64,000 nt of DNA, taken from positions 558,001 to 622,000 of the forward strand of contig NZ_JAMTCR010000006.1 of the NCBI RefSeq assembly GCF_024171945.1, read 5' to 3'. Source of the stretch: Actinokineospora globicatena. GTDB taxonomy: Bacteria; Actinomycetota; Actinomycetes; Mycobacteriales; Pseudonocardiaceae. The translations under genes were made by a program, and so were the position numbers. Under the pieces are notes generated by a model. The model made no database searches and was not told the origin of the DNA. It was given only the letters and a program-made list of their open reading frames with translations. Shown piece by piece: positions 54,143 through 63,405 of the stretch (the first letter of the stretch is position 1; every line of letters begins with the position of its first letter).

Positions 54143-54173
54143 GCGGGGCGGGACCCATGTGGTCCCGCCCCGC
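54143..54173. terminator. Terminator between protease and oxidoreductase genes
   Basis: Perfect 13-base stem (54143-54155 with 54161-54173), 5-base loop, between convergent genes. Symmetrical, so probably serves both. Confidence 0.85.
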
Positions 54174-54192
54174 TGCTGTCTCTACAGAGGAC

Positions 54193-55320
54193 CTAGCTGA
54201 TCCACTCCTTGGCGAGCAGCTCGAAGGACCTGACCCTGGCCGCGTGCTCGTGGGTGATGGTGGTGACCATCAGCTCGTTCGCCCCGGTGACCCGGCGCAG
54301 CGTGTCCAGCTTCTCCGCCACCTCGCCGGGGGTGCCGACGAACTGGGTCTCGATGCGGTCGGCGACCAGCGAGCGCAGCTGGTCGGTCCACTCGAAGGCC
54401 GCGGCCTCCTCGGCGGTCGGGAACGGGATCGCGCCCTCGCCCGAGCGGATGCTGAGCACCCACTGCCCGTAGGGCCGGGCCAGCTCCCGCGCCGTGGCGG
54501 TGTCCTCGGCGACCACCACGTCGGCGGAGACCATCACGTACGGCTCGGGGAACGCCGCCGACGGCACGAACGCCTCCCGGTAGGCCGCCACCGCCTCCAG
54601 CACCGACGACGGGCTCACGTGGTAGTTCGCGGTGAACGGCAACCCCAGTTCGCCCGCGGCCTTCGCGCTGGGGCCCGCGCTGGAGCCGAGCACCCACAGC
54701 TGCGTGTCGGTGCCCTGCGCGGACGGCGCCTGGAACAGGTGGCCGTCGTCGTCGGTGTGCCCGGTGGTGAGGAACGCCAGGATCTGGCGCACCTGGACCC
54801 CGTAGTCGACCTCGTCCTCCCGCGCGCCGAGCAGCCGGTGGCTCGCCTCGAACCGCCGCTGCACCTCGGGCCGGTCCAGCGCCCCCTTGGGCCTGCCGGG
54901 GATCACCAGCCCGTCGACGTCGCGCGAGGGCACCTGCGGCGCGGTCGTCGACCCGAACAGCTTGGCCAGGTCCTTGGCGCGCACCAGCCCGGACCGGCCG
55001 AGGCCGAGGTCGACCCGCCCCGGGTGCGCCAGCGCGACGGTGCCGAACTGTTCGGCCACCGACACCGGCGTGTAGTACCCGAGCAGGACCGCGCCGGACC
55101 CGACCCGGATCGTGCTGGTGGCCCCCGCGATGATCGCGCTGAGCACCGCGGGCGACGACGACGCCACCCCCGAGGCGAAGTGGTGCTCGGCCACCCAGAA
55201 CCGCCGGTACCCGAACTGCTCCGCCCGCTGCGCGAGCTCGACGGTCTCCCGCAGCGCATCCGCGGGCCCACGCCCCGACGCGACCGGCGCCAAGTCCAAA
55301 ATAGACAGAGGGACAGACAT
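54193..55320 (-). CDS. Luciferase-like flavin-dependent monooxygenase
   Basis: 375 residues of the bacterial-luciferase (LLM) family, F420- or FMN-dependent oxidoreductases. TIM-barrel landmarks: LAQRAEQFGYRRFWVAEHHF near the start, RVGSGAVLLGYYTPVSVAEQFGTVALAHPGRVDLGLGR in the middle and QFVGTPGEVAEKL near the end. ATG 55320 (MSVPLSILDLAPV) fits the family start. Substrate cannot be told; single gene. Confidence 0.88.
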   Translation of the reverse strand: MSVPLSILDLAPVASGRGPADALRETVELAQRAEQFGYRRFWVAEHHFASGVASSSPAVLSAIIAGATSTIRVGSGAVLLGYYTPVSVAEQFGTVALAHPGRVDLGLGRSGLVRAKDLAKLFGSTTAPQVPSRDVDGLVIPGRPKGALDRPEVQRRFEASHRLLGAREDEVDYGVQVRQILAFLTTGHTDDDGHLFQAPSAQGTDTQLWVLGSSAGPSAKAAGELGLPFTANYHVSPSSVLEAVAAYREAFVPSAAFPEPYVMVSADVVVAEDTATARELARPYGQWVLSIRSGEGAIPFPTAEEAAAFEWTDQLRSLVADRIETQFVGTPGEVAEKLDTLRRVTGANELMVTTITHEHAARVRSFELLAKEWIS

Positions 55321-56296
55321 GGCTCCCCTTCCTCGATCGGCTGGGCCGCCCACGACGCTACCGCCCGGTCAGGCGCATTCCGGGATGTGGGAACCCCGGA
55401 ATACCCACACCCCGTGACCGGTTGCAGCAAGATCGACCCGATCGGCGCAGTATCGCCACCCCCCACCCGCACGATCTTCACGACGGGACCGTTCCGGGGG
55501 GAGCCGCACTGTGCCCACACGAGCCACCCGCGGCCACGGCCGCACCACACCACTAGCGCGCGCTTGTGGGTGCCCGGCGCCAACCCCACCCACCGCCCGC
55601 GCGCGGCCGAACCCCTACACCCCTTCAGCGCCAACGCGCTTGCGCCACCCGGCCCCCTCCGAAGCCCTGTTCGACGGCCTAAACCGCCACACTCCTGAGG
55701 GCCTGTCTCTAACGGCACGCGGACCCGCGGCCGTCAGCGGTACCGCGAGCACACCTACGGCGGGCGGGACGAGCCGCGTGTCGACCCATGCGGACATCGC
55801 CGCGCGGGCGGGTCAGGCGGTCGACGCGTCACTGTGTTCCTCCTCCTCTGGCTCGTATCGGTGGCACCCCGGCGAGGCGGCTTTCGGTATCGGTCGGGCA
55901 AGGGCACCGGCCAAGCGAGCCCCTTCGGTCGAACGGACGACATCGGTCAGGCGAGCGGTGCTGCTCAAGCAAGGGGTGTTGGTCAAGCACGTCCCGGCGG
56001 CCCGGCGGACGACGTTGCCCGGCGGCCGTATCGGTCGGACGAGTGGCGTTGCTCGGTCGGGTGGCGGTGATTGCGTGAGCGCTGCTGGTTGGGCGGATCG
56101 TGTTGCGGGTGGGCGGGGTGAGTCGTGGTGGTTGGGCGGGTGGTGTGAGCGGCGTGGGTTGTGTTGGTGGGTGGGCGGTTTGGTTGGGCGGGTGAGGGGG
56201 ATGGTGCGGCCAGGGGTGTTGGGCGCGTGAGTGGTGCGTGGGCTGGTCGGGGTTTGTTGGCGGGGTTGGGTTGTCGTGGTGGTGCGGCACAGGGGG
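55321..56296. other. 976-base region without a recognised gene
   Basis: Open frames exist on both strands because of GC content, but their translations are Arg/Pro/Ala-rich and unlike proteins. From about 56080 to 56300 the plus strand is strikingly G- and T-rich with repeated GGTTGGGCGG-like runs, unlike the flanking DNA. Decayed coding DNA or a regulatory leader are both possible. Confidence 0.5.
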
Positions 56297-57997
56297 ATGG
56301 ACGTGGCGGGTTTCGGGGTTGTCGGTGGCGCTTCGGTGTGGGGGCGGTGGTTGGTCACTGGGGCGTGCGGGCAGCTGGGCGGGCACGTGACCGACCTGCT
56401 CGCCCGGCGGGGAGCCGCCGTGCTGGGCATCGGGCGGCGCGGATGCCCTGGGGGACACGGGACTGTGCTCCCCATGGACCTGCGCCGGGCCGGTGATCTC
56501 GACGCCGTGCTGCGCCGCTACCGCCCGACCCACGTGGTCCACCTGGCCGCGGTGTCGGCGCCCGGTGCGGTGGCGGCCGACCCCGCAGCGGGGTGGGCGC
56601 TCAACGTCGGCGTGACCGAGCGGTTGGCCCGGTACGCGCGCGACGAGAACGCGTGGCTGTTCTACCCGTCCAGCGACTTCATCTGGGCGGGTTCGGCCCG
56701 GCGCAGGTACCGGGAGGACGACGTGCCGGTGGAGCGCACCGCCTACGCCTGGACCAAGCTCGCCGGGGAGCGGGCGGTCCTGGCGGCGGACGTGGGCACG
56801 GTCGCCCGCCTCTCCCTGCTCCACGGCGACCCGTTGTGCCCCAGGCGCACCACCTGGACCCGGGTCGCGGCGGCACTGCGCGCCGGGCAAGAGGTGCCGG
56901 TGTGCACCGACGAGTACCGCACGCCGGTCTCCCTTGCCGACGCCGCGCGGATCGTCGTCGGGTTGGGGGAGCGGCGGGTGCGCGGCCTCGTGCACGTCGC
57001 CGGGCCGGAGGTGCTGACCCCACGCGACCTCGTCCTGCGGATCGCCGACGGACTCGGTGTCCCGCCCAGGTTGCGGTCCATCTCCCGTCGCGATCTGCCC
57101 GGCGGCGTCGACCGCCCGGCGAACATGGCCATGTCCGGCGAGCGCCTGGCCGCCCGGTGGCCCGAGCTCGCCCCCGGGCCGATCCGGGTGCGCCCCGCGT
57201 TCGGCGTGGTGATCCCGGTGTACCGGGGCGCGGACGTGCTGCACCGTGCCATCCACTCCCTGGCCGCCCAGGACTTCACCGGCGACCTGCACGTCGCCCT
57301 CACCGTCAACGACGGTGACCCGCGCACCCTGCGCGCCGCCCACCGCCTCGCGCCGGTGCTGCGCGAGGCGGGTGCCCGGTGCGTGGTGCTGACGTCACCT
57401 CCCGGTCGCGTGCCCGCGATCAACGCGGCCGAGGCTGTGCTCCCCGAGGGCGCGCGTCTCTACCTGGATCAAGACGCGGTCCTCTCACCTGACAGCCTCA
57501 CCGCCCTTGCTCGCGCGCTCGCGCCGGTAACCGGCCTGCACTTCGCCGTCCCCGCTGTGCGCATCGCCGCCACCGACAGCGTCGTGTCCCGCGCGTACTA
57601 CCGCACGTGGCGCTCCCTTCCGTATGTCCGCCAATCCCCAGCAACCATGGGCGCCTACGCCGTCTCGGCCCAGGGTCGCACCCGGTGGGACACCTATGCC
57701 CCGGTGCGCTCGGATGACAAGTGGGTCCGCTGGCACTTCGCCCCACACGAGCGCACAGTCGTCACGACGGCCACCTATGAGGTGATCGTCCCGCGCGGCC
57801 CCCGCGAGTTGGTGCGCGCCCGCCGCCGCTACCAGCGCGGCAACGAGGAACTGACCCACCTGTCCCTCGCCCACGGCGACGGCGCGAACCGGCACCGGGG
57901 CGTGGCCGCCACGCTGCTGCGCCGACCAGCGGCAGCCGCCGTCTTCCTCGGCGTCCACGTCGCGGCGGCCGTGCTGGACCGGTTGTCGGTGAAGTGA
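56297..57997 (+). CDS. SDR (RmlD-like) reductase fused to a family 2 glycosyltransferase
   Basis: About 566 residues. N-terminal half (to about 310) is an extended SDR nucleotide-sugar enzyme: WLVTGACGQLGGHV coenzyme loop, HVVHLAAVSAP, active-site YAWTK, like dTDP-4-dehydrorhamnose reductase. C-terminal half is GT2: FGVVIPVYRGADVLHRAIHSLAAQ, NDGD, and the metal motif LYLDQDAVL. A final hydrophobic helix (AAAVFLGVHVAAAVLDRL). Such a fusion could make and transfer the same sugar. Start is uncertain: ATG 56297 or GTG 56336, both with weak ribosome-binding sites. The next gene is another GT2. Confidence 0.8.
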   Translation: MDVAGFGVVGGASVWGRWLVTGACGQLGGHVTDLLARRGAAVLGIGRRGCPGGHGTVLPMDLRRAGDLDAVLRRYRPTHVVHLAAVSAPGAVAADPAAGWALNVGVTERLARYARDENAWLFYPSSDFIWAGSARRRYREDDVPVERTAYAWTKLAGERAVLAADVGTVARLSLLHGDPLCPRRTTWTRVAAALRAGQEVPVCTDEYRTPVSLADAARIVVGLGERRVRGLVHVAGPEVLTPRDLVLRIADGLGVPPRLRSISRRDLPGGVDRPANMAMSGERLAARWPELAPGPIRVRPAFGVVIPVYRGADVLHRAIHSLAAQDFTGDLHVALTVNDGDPRTLRAAHRLAPVLREAGARCVVLTSPPGRVPAINAAEAVLPEGARLYLDQDAVLSPDSLTALARALAPVTGLHFAVPAVRIAATDSVVSRAYYRTWRSLPYVRQSPATMGAYAVSAQGRTRWDTYAPVRSDDKWVRWHFAPHERTVVTTATYEVIVPRGPRELVRARRRYQRGNEELTHLSLAHGDGANRHRGVAATLLRRPAAAAVFLGVHVAAAVLDRLSVK

Positions 57998-58091
57998 GTC
58001 CTGTGTGCGTCATGGCATCAGTTTGCGGGCGTCGCGGGGCGATCGGTGGGGGACGAGTTCGCCTGTGGACAAGTCTGGGGGTTGTGGACAG

Positions 58092-59168
58092 ATGCGCCTG
58101 AGGGTGGACGTGGTCGTTCCCGCGCGGGACGAGGGAGCGCTGGTGGGTGCCTGCGTGCGCTCGGTGTTCGTCGGGAGCGAGGGGGTGGACGTCCTCGTGA
58201 TCGTCATTGCGAACGGCTGCTCCGACGACACGGCCGAGCGAGCACGGGAAGCCGGGGCTTTCGTCGTCGAGGTCGCGGGCGAGGGCAAAGCCGCCGCCCT
58301 CAACGAAGGCCTGGCGCGGTGCCGGGACAACACGGCGGTGGTGTTCCTGGACGCGGACACGGTTCTGTTGCCGGGCACGCTGGCGCAGATGGCCTCGGCG
58401 ATGGACGCGCCCGAGCCACGGCTGGTAGGCCCGCGACCACTGGTGGTCCGGCCATCGGGTTGGCTGGCCCGCAGTTTCGCGGCAGTCTGGACCCGGCTGC
58501 CCGCCGTGACCGGGGACGTCATCGGCGCGGGGTGCTACGCGATCAACGCCGCCGGACGCACCCTCGTCGACCGCTTCCCCGACGTGGTCGCGGACGACGC
58601 CTGGGCGCGGACGCGCTTCCAGAAACGCATCGTCGCAGGTGAGTTCTTCCTCGTCTTCCCCGAAGGCCGCGAACTGGCCCACGTCGTGCGCCGCTGGCGC
58701 GACGGCAACGCATCCCTACCATCGGCCCCATCTGCCGGGACAGGCCAGAACCTGGGATTCGCCCTGCGCAACCCGACCCTATGGCCCCGACTCCCAGGCT
58801 TCCTGGCAGTACTCGCCCTAGGCCGCAAACACCACGGCTGGGCTCGCTCGAACGGCGTCCGAACTGCCACAAGAATGGCCCCCGCCTACACCTTTCTCAC
58901 AGACGGCCCAACAACGCCCGGCGCCCGAGAACGCCTCTACGCACTAGCATCAAGACTCCCCACCGCCTCGCTATACGGCGGCGGCCCAACCCCGGACATC
59001 CGCCCCGGCAAACCTCACCACGCAGCCCTAGTCGAAACCCGCCTATGGGAACGCATGGGAAAACCCAAGACCTTCGACGACTTGTGGTCACGAGCTCGCG
59101 CCGCAGGAGCAACCCCATTGGTGTTGCCGCTACGACCACCCGACGCTGTCTCCGCCTCTATCGCCTAG
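58092..59168 (+). CDS. Family 2 glycosyltransferase
   Basis: 358 residues. GT-A fold: VDVVVPARDEGALVGACVRSV start, VIVIANGCSDDTAERA, DXD motif in VVFLDADTVL (Asp87, Asp89), GAGCYAINAAG acceptor region. C-terminal 120 residues are more variable. ATG 58092 is followed at once by the fold. Lies 94 bases after the fused SDR-GT gene, on the same strand, suggesting one surface-polysaccharide or glycoconjugate pathway. Acceptor unknown. Confidence 0.85.
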   Translation: MRLRVDVVVPARDEGALVGACVRSVFVGSEGVDVLVIVIANGCSDDTAERAREAGAFVVEVAGEGKAAALNEGLARCRDNTAVVFLDADTVLLPGTLAQMASAMDAPEPRLVGPRPLVVRPSGWLARSFAAVWTRLPAVTGDVIGAGCYAINAAGRTLVDRFPDVVADDAWARTRFQKRIVAGEFFLVFPEGRELAHVVRRWRDGNASLPSAPSAGTGQNLGFALRNPTLWPRLPGFLAVLALGRKHHGWARSNGVRTATRMAPAYTFLTDGPTTPGARERLYALASRLPTASLYGGGPTPDIRPGKPHHAALVETRLWERMGKPKTFDDLWSRARAAGATPLVLPLRPPDAVSASIA

Positions 59169-59341
59169 GTGATCTCGCAACGCCCATCCTCGTTCGAATG
59201 ACGACAGGCTGCTGCGGCAAGCAATAGGCTGCTGGTGGGTGTGACAGTGGGTCCAAGGCCGGGCGGTGCACCGTTCACGTCGCGTTGACGGGTGAACACC
59301 GTTGCCTTCGAGCAGTCCTGGCTGACCGCGCCGTCGCGGGT

Positions 59342-60037
59342 CTACCGTCTCCCGGCCTGAGTCGACCTTCCTGGCGCAGCGCCGGTGTGCTGGTGCCGGA
59401 GTGCGTGGGCCATGCCGGACAGGACGCCGACTTCCTCGTCGCCGAGTGTGTCGTAGCCATGGAGGCCGCCTGGTTCGGTGTCGTTCCACTGGCCGAGCCA
59501 GGCGATGGTTCCGGTGAGGTCGAGCAGTGGCCCGCCCATGGCGCGGACGAGTTCAACGGCCACCGCATTGGGGTGCTGCGGGGTGCTCGGGCACGCGTTG
59601 CAGCCCTCGACGACGACGCCGCGCAGAGTGCCCAAGTCGTGGAAGGTAAGGGCCTGGGGGCGGTAGCCGTGAGTGTCGCGGCAGCGGCCATTGGGGTCGA
59701 GCGCTTCGCTGTAGAGGGCGACGATGAGGGGCCACTGGATCCATCGCGATTGCGTGTCCGGGGCGGCGTGTTCGGTGGGAGTGGGGTCGAACGCGTAGCG
59801 GCTGGGGGTTTCGTGCCGGGTGAGGTTGCCGTCGGGAGCGATGGACACCCAGTGGATGACCTCGTCGGGCTCGGGCCTGTCGAAGATCAGGTCTGGCATG
59901 CCGTGGACCCGGATCGCGGAGAGCTGGATGGTCGCTGTGTAGGCGGCGATGTCAAGGGAAGTGGTGGTTGCGTGGTCGTAGTTGTAGAGCAACTGGGCCG
60001 TGGCGGGGACGGGCCGGTCGATAACGCTGTCGGTCAT
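59342..60037 (-). CDS. Conserved-looking protein of unknown function, divergent from GntR gene
   Basis: 231 residues. I do not recognise it. No signal peptide or membrane helix; rich in His, Asp and Pro; motifs that stand out are SLDIAAYTATIQLSAIRVHGMPDLIFDRPEP and GVVVEGCNACPSTPQHPNAVAVELVRAMGG. It is divergent from the GntR regulator with 291 bases between them, carrying a palindrome, so the regulator may control it. Confidence 0.65.
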   Translation of the reverse strand: MTDSVIDRPVPATAQLLYNYDHATTTSLDIAAYTATIQLSAIRVHGMPDLIFDRPEPDEVIHWVSIAPDGNLTRHETPSRYAFDPTPTEHAAPDTQSRWIQWPLIVALYSEALDPNGRCRDTHGYRPQALTFHDLGTLRGVVVEGCNACPSTPQHPNAVAVELVRAMGGPLLDLTGTIAWLGQWNDTEPGGLHGYDTLGDEEVGVLSGMAHALRHQHTGAAPGRSTQAGRR

Positions 60038-60182
60038 GGCTGATCCTCGGTCATGTGGTGTGGTTCGGTGGGTCGACCGCGTGGTGCATCTCCCGCCATG
60101 TGGTCCACCCTCCGCGCCGGATCTCCATCGGCCCCTGCCGGATCCCTCGCCAGGACCACGACCTCATGTCAGAAGCCGATTT

Positions 60183-60202
60183 GAGCTACATCAATGTAGC
60201 TC
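60183..60202. promoter_or_regulatory. Candidate operator palindrome
   Basis: GAGCTACAT, 2-base centre, ATGTAGCTC: a perfect 9+9 inverted repeat in the divergent intergenic region. Further GTAGCT/AGCTA half-sites follow at about 60230-60243. Likely bound by the adjacent GntR-type protein. Confidence 0.6.
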
Positions 60203-60328
60203 ACGAGGCTATGTGTACTACCCAGAGGTGAGCTAAAGGTAGCTTGAACTACACTCGCTAGTGATGCAAGTCTAACTTGGTCTACCATGGTCGGGTCGAC
60301 CGAAAGCCACGGGATGTGAGAAGACGAC

Positions 60329-61042
60329 ATGGCGGGATACCTGGACATCGCGGCTCACTTCCGCAATCGGATCGCGTCCGGGGCGTTGGCCCCCGGCCAG
60401 CGGCTGCCGACGCTGCGGGAGGTCATGGCCGAGTTCGACGTCGCCCAGCAGACGGCTGGTCGGGCCTACAAGGTGCTCAAGGCCGAGGGGTTGACCAAGG
60501 CCACCACCGGGGGCGGGACGGTGGTCGCCGATCCCGCGAGTGCCATCGACGCCAGGGTGCGGGGTTGGGCCGCGACCGGTCGCGCGTTGTCCGCCGACGA
60601 GTCGTCCGAGATCGTCGAGATCGGTACCGTCAGTGCTGACGAGCCGGTCGCGACCCGACTTGAAGTCGAACCGGGCAGCCAGGTTTTCGTCCGCAGGCGG
60701 GTGGTCAGTCGTGGCGGTGTGCCCGCGCACCTGACGAGTTCCTACTACCTCGCCGAGGTTGTCGCGGCGACTCCGGAACTGGCTGAGCCGACCTCCACCG
60801 GTGGATCGAGAGAACTCGCCGCGCAACGGTTGGGTGCCAGGCAAGACCGAGTGCTCGAGGAAGTCACCTCCAGGCAGGCAACCGATGACGAGAAGACCAG
60901 ACTCGGTCTGACCGGCTCAGGACCGACCGTCGTCACCCAGGTCACCCGTACCGTCTGGCTCGTTGACGGTCGCATCGTCGAGGTCGCGGTGAAGGTCTGT
61001 CCTGGTGCGACAGTACTCAGGTGGTCCACCCCCTTGGGCTGA
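60329..61042 (+). CDS. GntR/HutC-family transcriptional regulator
   Basis: 237 residues: N-terminal winged helix-turn-helix (GYLDIAAHFRNRIASGALAPGQRLPTLREVMAEFDVAQQTAGRAYKVLKAEGL, about 3-62) and a UTRA ligand-binding domain (about 90-235) of the HutC type. Metabolite-sensing repressor. ATG 60329 follows GAGAAGACG. Divergent from an unknown gene across a region with a perfect palindrome; probably self-regulating. Ligand unknown. Confidence 0.9.
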   Translation: MAGYLDIAAHFRNRIASGALAPGQRLPTLREVMAEFDVAQQTAGRAYKVLKAEGLTKATTGGGTVVADPASAIDARVRGWAATGRALSADESSEIVEIGTVSADEPVATRLEVEPGSQVFVRRRVVSRGGVPAHLTSSYYLAEVVAATPELAEPTSTGGSRELAAQRLGARQDRVLEEVTSRQATDDEKTRLGLTGSGPTVVTQVTRTVWLVDGRIVEVAVKVCPGATVLRWSTPLG

Positions 61043-61219
61043 TGTCGCCCCTGGGTGAGGGTCTTGTCCTCGAACCGCGACTGCGCAGCCCGCGGACTTC
61101 GTCACGGGGCGCGCTGAGCGGCGCGCGCACCGGACGGAGCGGGGGCGTGCTCTGCGGGACAAGGGGTGTGCGGTGGTTGGCTAGGGCTGGGGGGCGGTGC
61201 GCGGGTCATACTCGGGGGT

Positions 61220-63154
61220 ATGACTGCGACGAGAGCTCAGGTGCGGCATCCACTTGACCCGTTGAGTGGTGAGGAGATCGCTCGGGTGCGGGCGGTGTTG
61301 GTCGCCGCGGGGCGGGTCGGGGAGACCACGCGGTTTCCCAGTGTGTTGTTGGTGGAGCCGCCGAAGGCCGAGGTCCGGGGGTACCGGGAGGGGGCGGTGT
61401 TCAGCAGGCGGGCGCAGGCCGTCGTGCTCGACGTCGCCACCGGGGTGGCCAGTGAGGCGGTGGTCGACCTCGTCGTGGGTGAGCTGCTGAGCTGGCGGGA
61501 CCTGGCCGCGGGCGAGGGGCAGCCCGCGGTGCTGTTCGAGGAGTACGACCGCAGCGCCGACCTGGTGCGCGCGGACGAGCGGTGGCAGGCCGCGCTGCGG
61601 CGCCGGGGGATCGAGGACTTCTCGCTGGCGTTCGTCGCGCCGCTCTCGCCCGGGTTCTTCGACTACCCCGAGGAGAAGGGGCGCCGGGTTCTCCGGGCGT
61701 TGACCTTCCTGCGCGACTTCGAGGAGGACAGCCCCTGGGCGCACCCCGTCGAGGGCCTGCTCGCCAAGGTGGACCTGATCACCGGCGAGGTCATCTCCGT
61801 CGACGACAGCGGGAACGTCCCCGTGCCCGCTGAGCACGGGAACTTCGACGCCGCGCACGTCGGGCCCGCGCGCACCACCCTCAAGCCCATCGAGATCACC
61901 CAGCCCGAGGGCGTCAGCTACACCGTCGACGGCAACGAGGTCACCTGGGAGGGCTGGCGGTTCCGCGTCGGCTTCAACGCCCGCGAGGGCCTCACCCTGC
62001 ACCGCATCGAGTTCGACGGCGACTCCGTGGCGCACCGGGTGTCCATGGCCGAGATGGTCGTCCCCTACGGCGACCCCGCCCCCTGGCGCTACTGGATCTC
62101 CTACTTCGACGCGGGCGAGTACCTGCTGGGCAAGAACGCCAACAGCCTCAAGCTGGGCTGCGACTGCCTCGGCGTCATCCACTACTTCGACGCCGTCGTC
62201 GCCGACGACCACGCCAACGCCGTCACCATCCCGCAGGCCATCTGCATGCACGAGGAGGACTACGGGATCCTCTGGAAGCACACCAACATCCTCACCGGCG
62301 CCACCGAGGTCCGCCGCTCCCGCAGGCTCGTCGTGTCGTTCTTCGCCACCATCGGCAACTACGACTACGGCTTCTTCTGGTACTTCTACCTCGACGGCAC
62401 CATCCAGCTCGAGGCCAAGGCCACCGGCATCGTGTTCTGCGGCTCCGCCGAACCCGGCACCACCTCCCCGTACGCCGCCGAGATCGCGCCCGGCCTGATG
62501 GCGCCGGTGCACCAGCACCTGTTCTGCGCCCGGCTGGACATGGAGGTCGCGGGCGAGCGCAACACCGTCGACGAGGTCGACGTCGTGGGCATCCCCACCG
62601 GCCCCGACAACCCCTACGGCAACGCCTTCACCACGACCACCACCACCCTGGCCAGCGAGTCCGGCGCGCAGCGGGTCGCCGACGCCACCAAGGCCCGCAC
62701 CTGGGTCATCCGCAACGACGACAACACCAACCGGCTCGGCAAGCCCCGCGCCTACCAGCTCATGCCGCACACCGGCCCCACCCTGCTCGCTCAACCCGAC
62801 TCCACCGTGGCCGCGCGGGCCGCCTTCGCCACCAAGCACCTGTGGGTCACCCAGCATGACGAGGCGGAGAACTACCCCGCAGGCGACTACCCCAACCAGC
62901 ACCCGGGTCAGTCAGGTCTACCGACGTGGACCAAAGCCGACCGCGACCTGGAGAACCAGGACCTTGTCCTCTGGCACGTGTTCGGCCCCACCCACGTGCC
63001 CAGGCCCGAGGACTGGCCGGTGATGCCGGTCGACTACAGCGGGTTCACCCTGCGCCCGCACGGTTTCCGCGACCGCAACCCCGCGCTCGACCTGCCCGAC
63101 GGCGCCAAGTCCTGCTCGCACTGCCCACCCGGGCAGTGCCACTGCGGACACTGA
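61220..63154 (+). CDS. Copper-containing primary amine oxidase
   Basis: Oxidises primary amines to aldehyde, ammonia and hydrogen peroxide using copper and self-made topaquinone. 644 residues: two small N-terminal domains and the large beta catalytic domain. Key residues: Tyr381 in NYDYGFFW (topaquinone precursor), Asp297 in YFDAGEY (base), copper ligands His431 and His433 in HQHLF and His592 in GPTHVPRPEDW; the numbers nearly match the Arthrobacter globiformis enzyme as I recall it. No signal peptide, so probably cytoplasmic. The last 13 residues (CSHC...CHCGH) are an unusual Cys/His tail. Followed by a terminator. Confidence 0.95.
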   Translation: MTATRAQVRHPLDPLSGEEIARVRAVLVAAGRVGETTRFPSVLLVEPPKAEVRGYREGAVFSRRAQAVVLDVATGVASEAVVDLVVGELLSWRDLAAGEGQPAVLFEEYDRSADLVRADERWQAALRRRGIEDFSLAFVAPLSPGFFDYPEEKGRRVLRALTFLRDFEEDSPWAHPVEGLLAKVDLITGEVISVDDSGNVPVPAEHGNFDAAHVGPARTTLKPIEITQPEGVSYTVDGNEVTWEGWRFRVGFNAREGLTLHRIEFDGDSVAHRVSMAEMVVPYGDPAPWRYWISYFDAGEYLLGKNANSLKLGCDCLGVIHYFDAVVADDHANAVTIPQAICMHEEDYGILWKHTNILTGATEVRRSRRLVVSFFATIGNYDYGFFWYFYLDGTIQLEAKATGIVFCGSAEPGTTSPYAAEIAPGLMAPVHQHLFCARLDMEVAGERNTVDEVDVVGIPTGPDNPYGNAFTTTTTTLASESGAQRVADATKARTWVIRNDDNTNRLGKPRAYQLMPHTGPTLLAQPDSTVAARAAFATKHLWVTQHDEAENYPAGDYPNQHPGQSGLPTWTKADRDLENQDLVLWHVFGPTHVPRPEDWPVMPVDYSGFTLRPHGFRDRNPALDLPDGAKSCSHCPPGQCHCGH

Positions 63155-63230
63155 GGAACGCCACGCCCGATCTGCAACTTGCGTATACGGTTGTTGACTC
63201 CACCCACTGTGGCGGAATCGCGACCAGAAC

Positions 63231-63263
63231 GTGACCCGCCCTGGACTTTCCCGGGCGGGTCAC
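63231..63263 (+). terminator. Terminator after the amine oxidase gene
   Basis: Perfect 11-base stem (63231-63241 with 63253-63263), 11-base loop, 77 bases past the stop, no T run. Confidence 0.65.
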
Positions 63264-63405
63264 GCCCGTTTCGGCCCCGTGGCGGCGCGGTTGTCCACTG
63301 GTCCCACCGCATTTCGGTATTTCTACGGACACAGTGGCCCACCCCACAGGCGCAGGCTGTTCGCCACACCGCCACCCCCCGTTTCCCAAGGATGGTGCTT
63401 CCCCG

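Noticed and set aside
55511-56230. Possible 239-residue plus-strand gene
   Set aside because: Arg/Pro/Gly/Trp-rich translation, no ribosome-binding site, no domain pattern; overlaps the G/T-rich tract.
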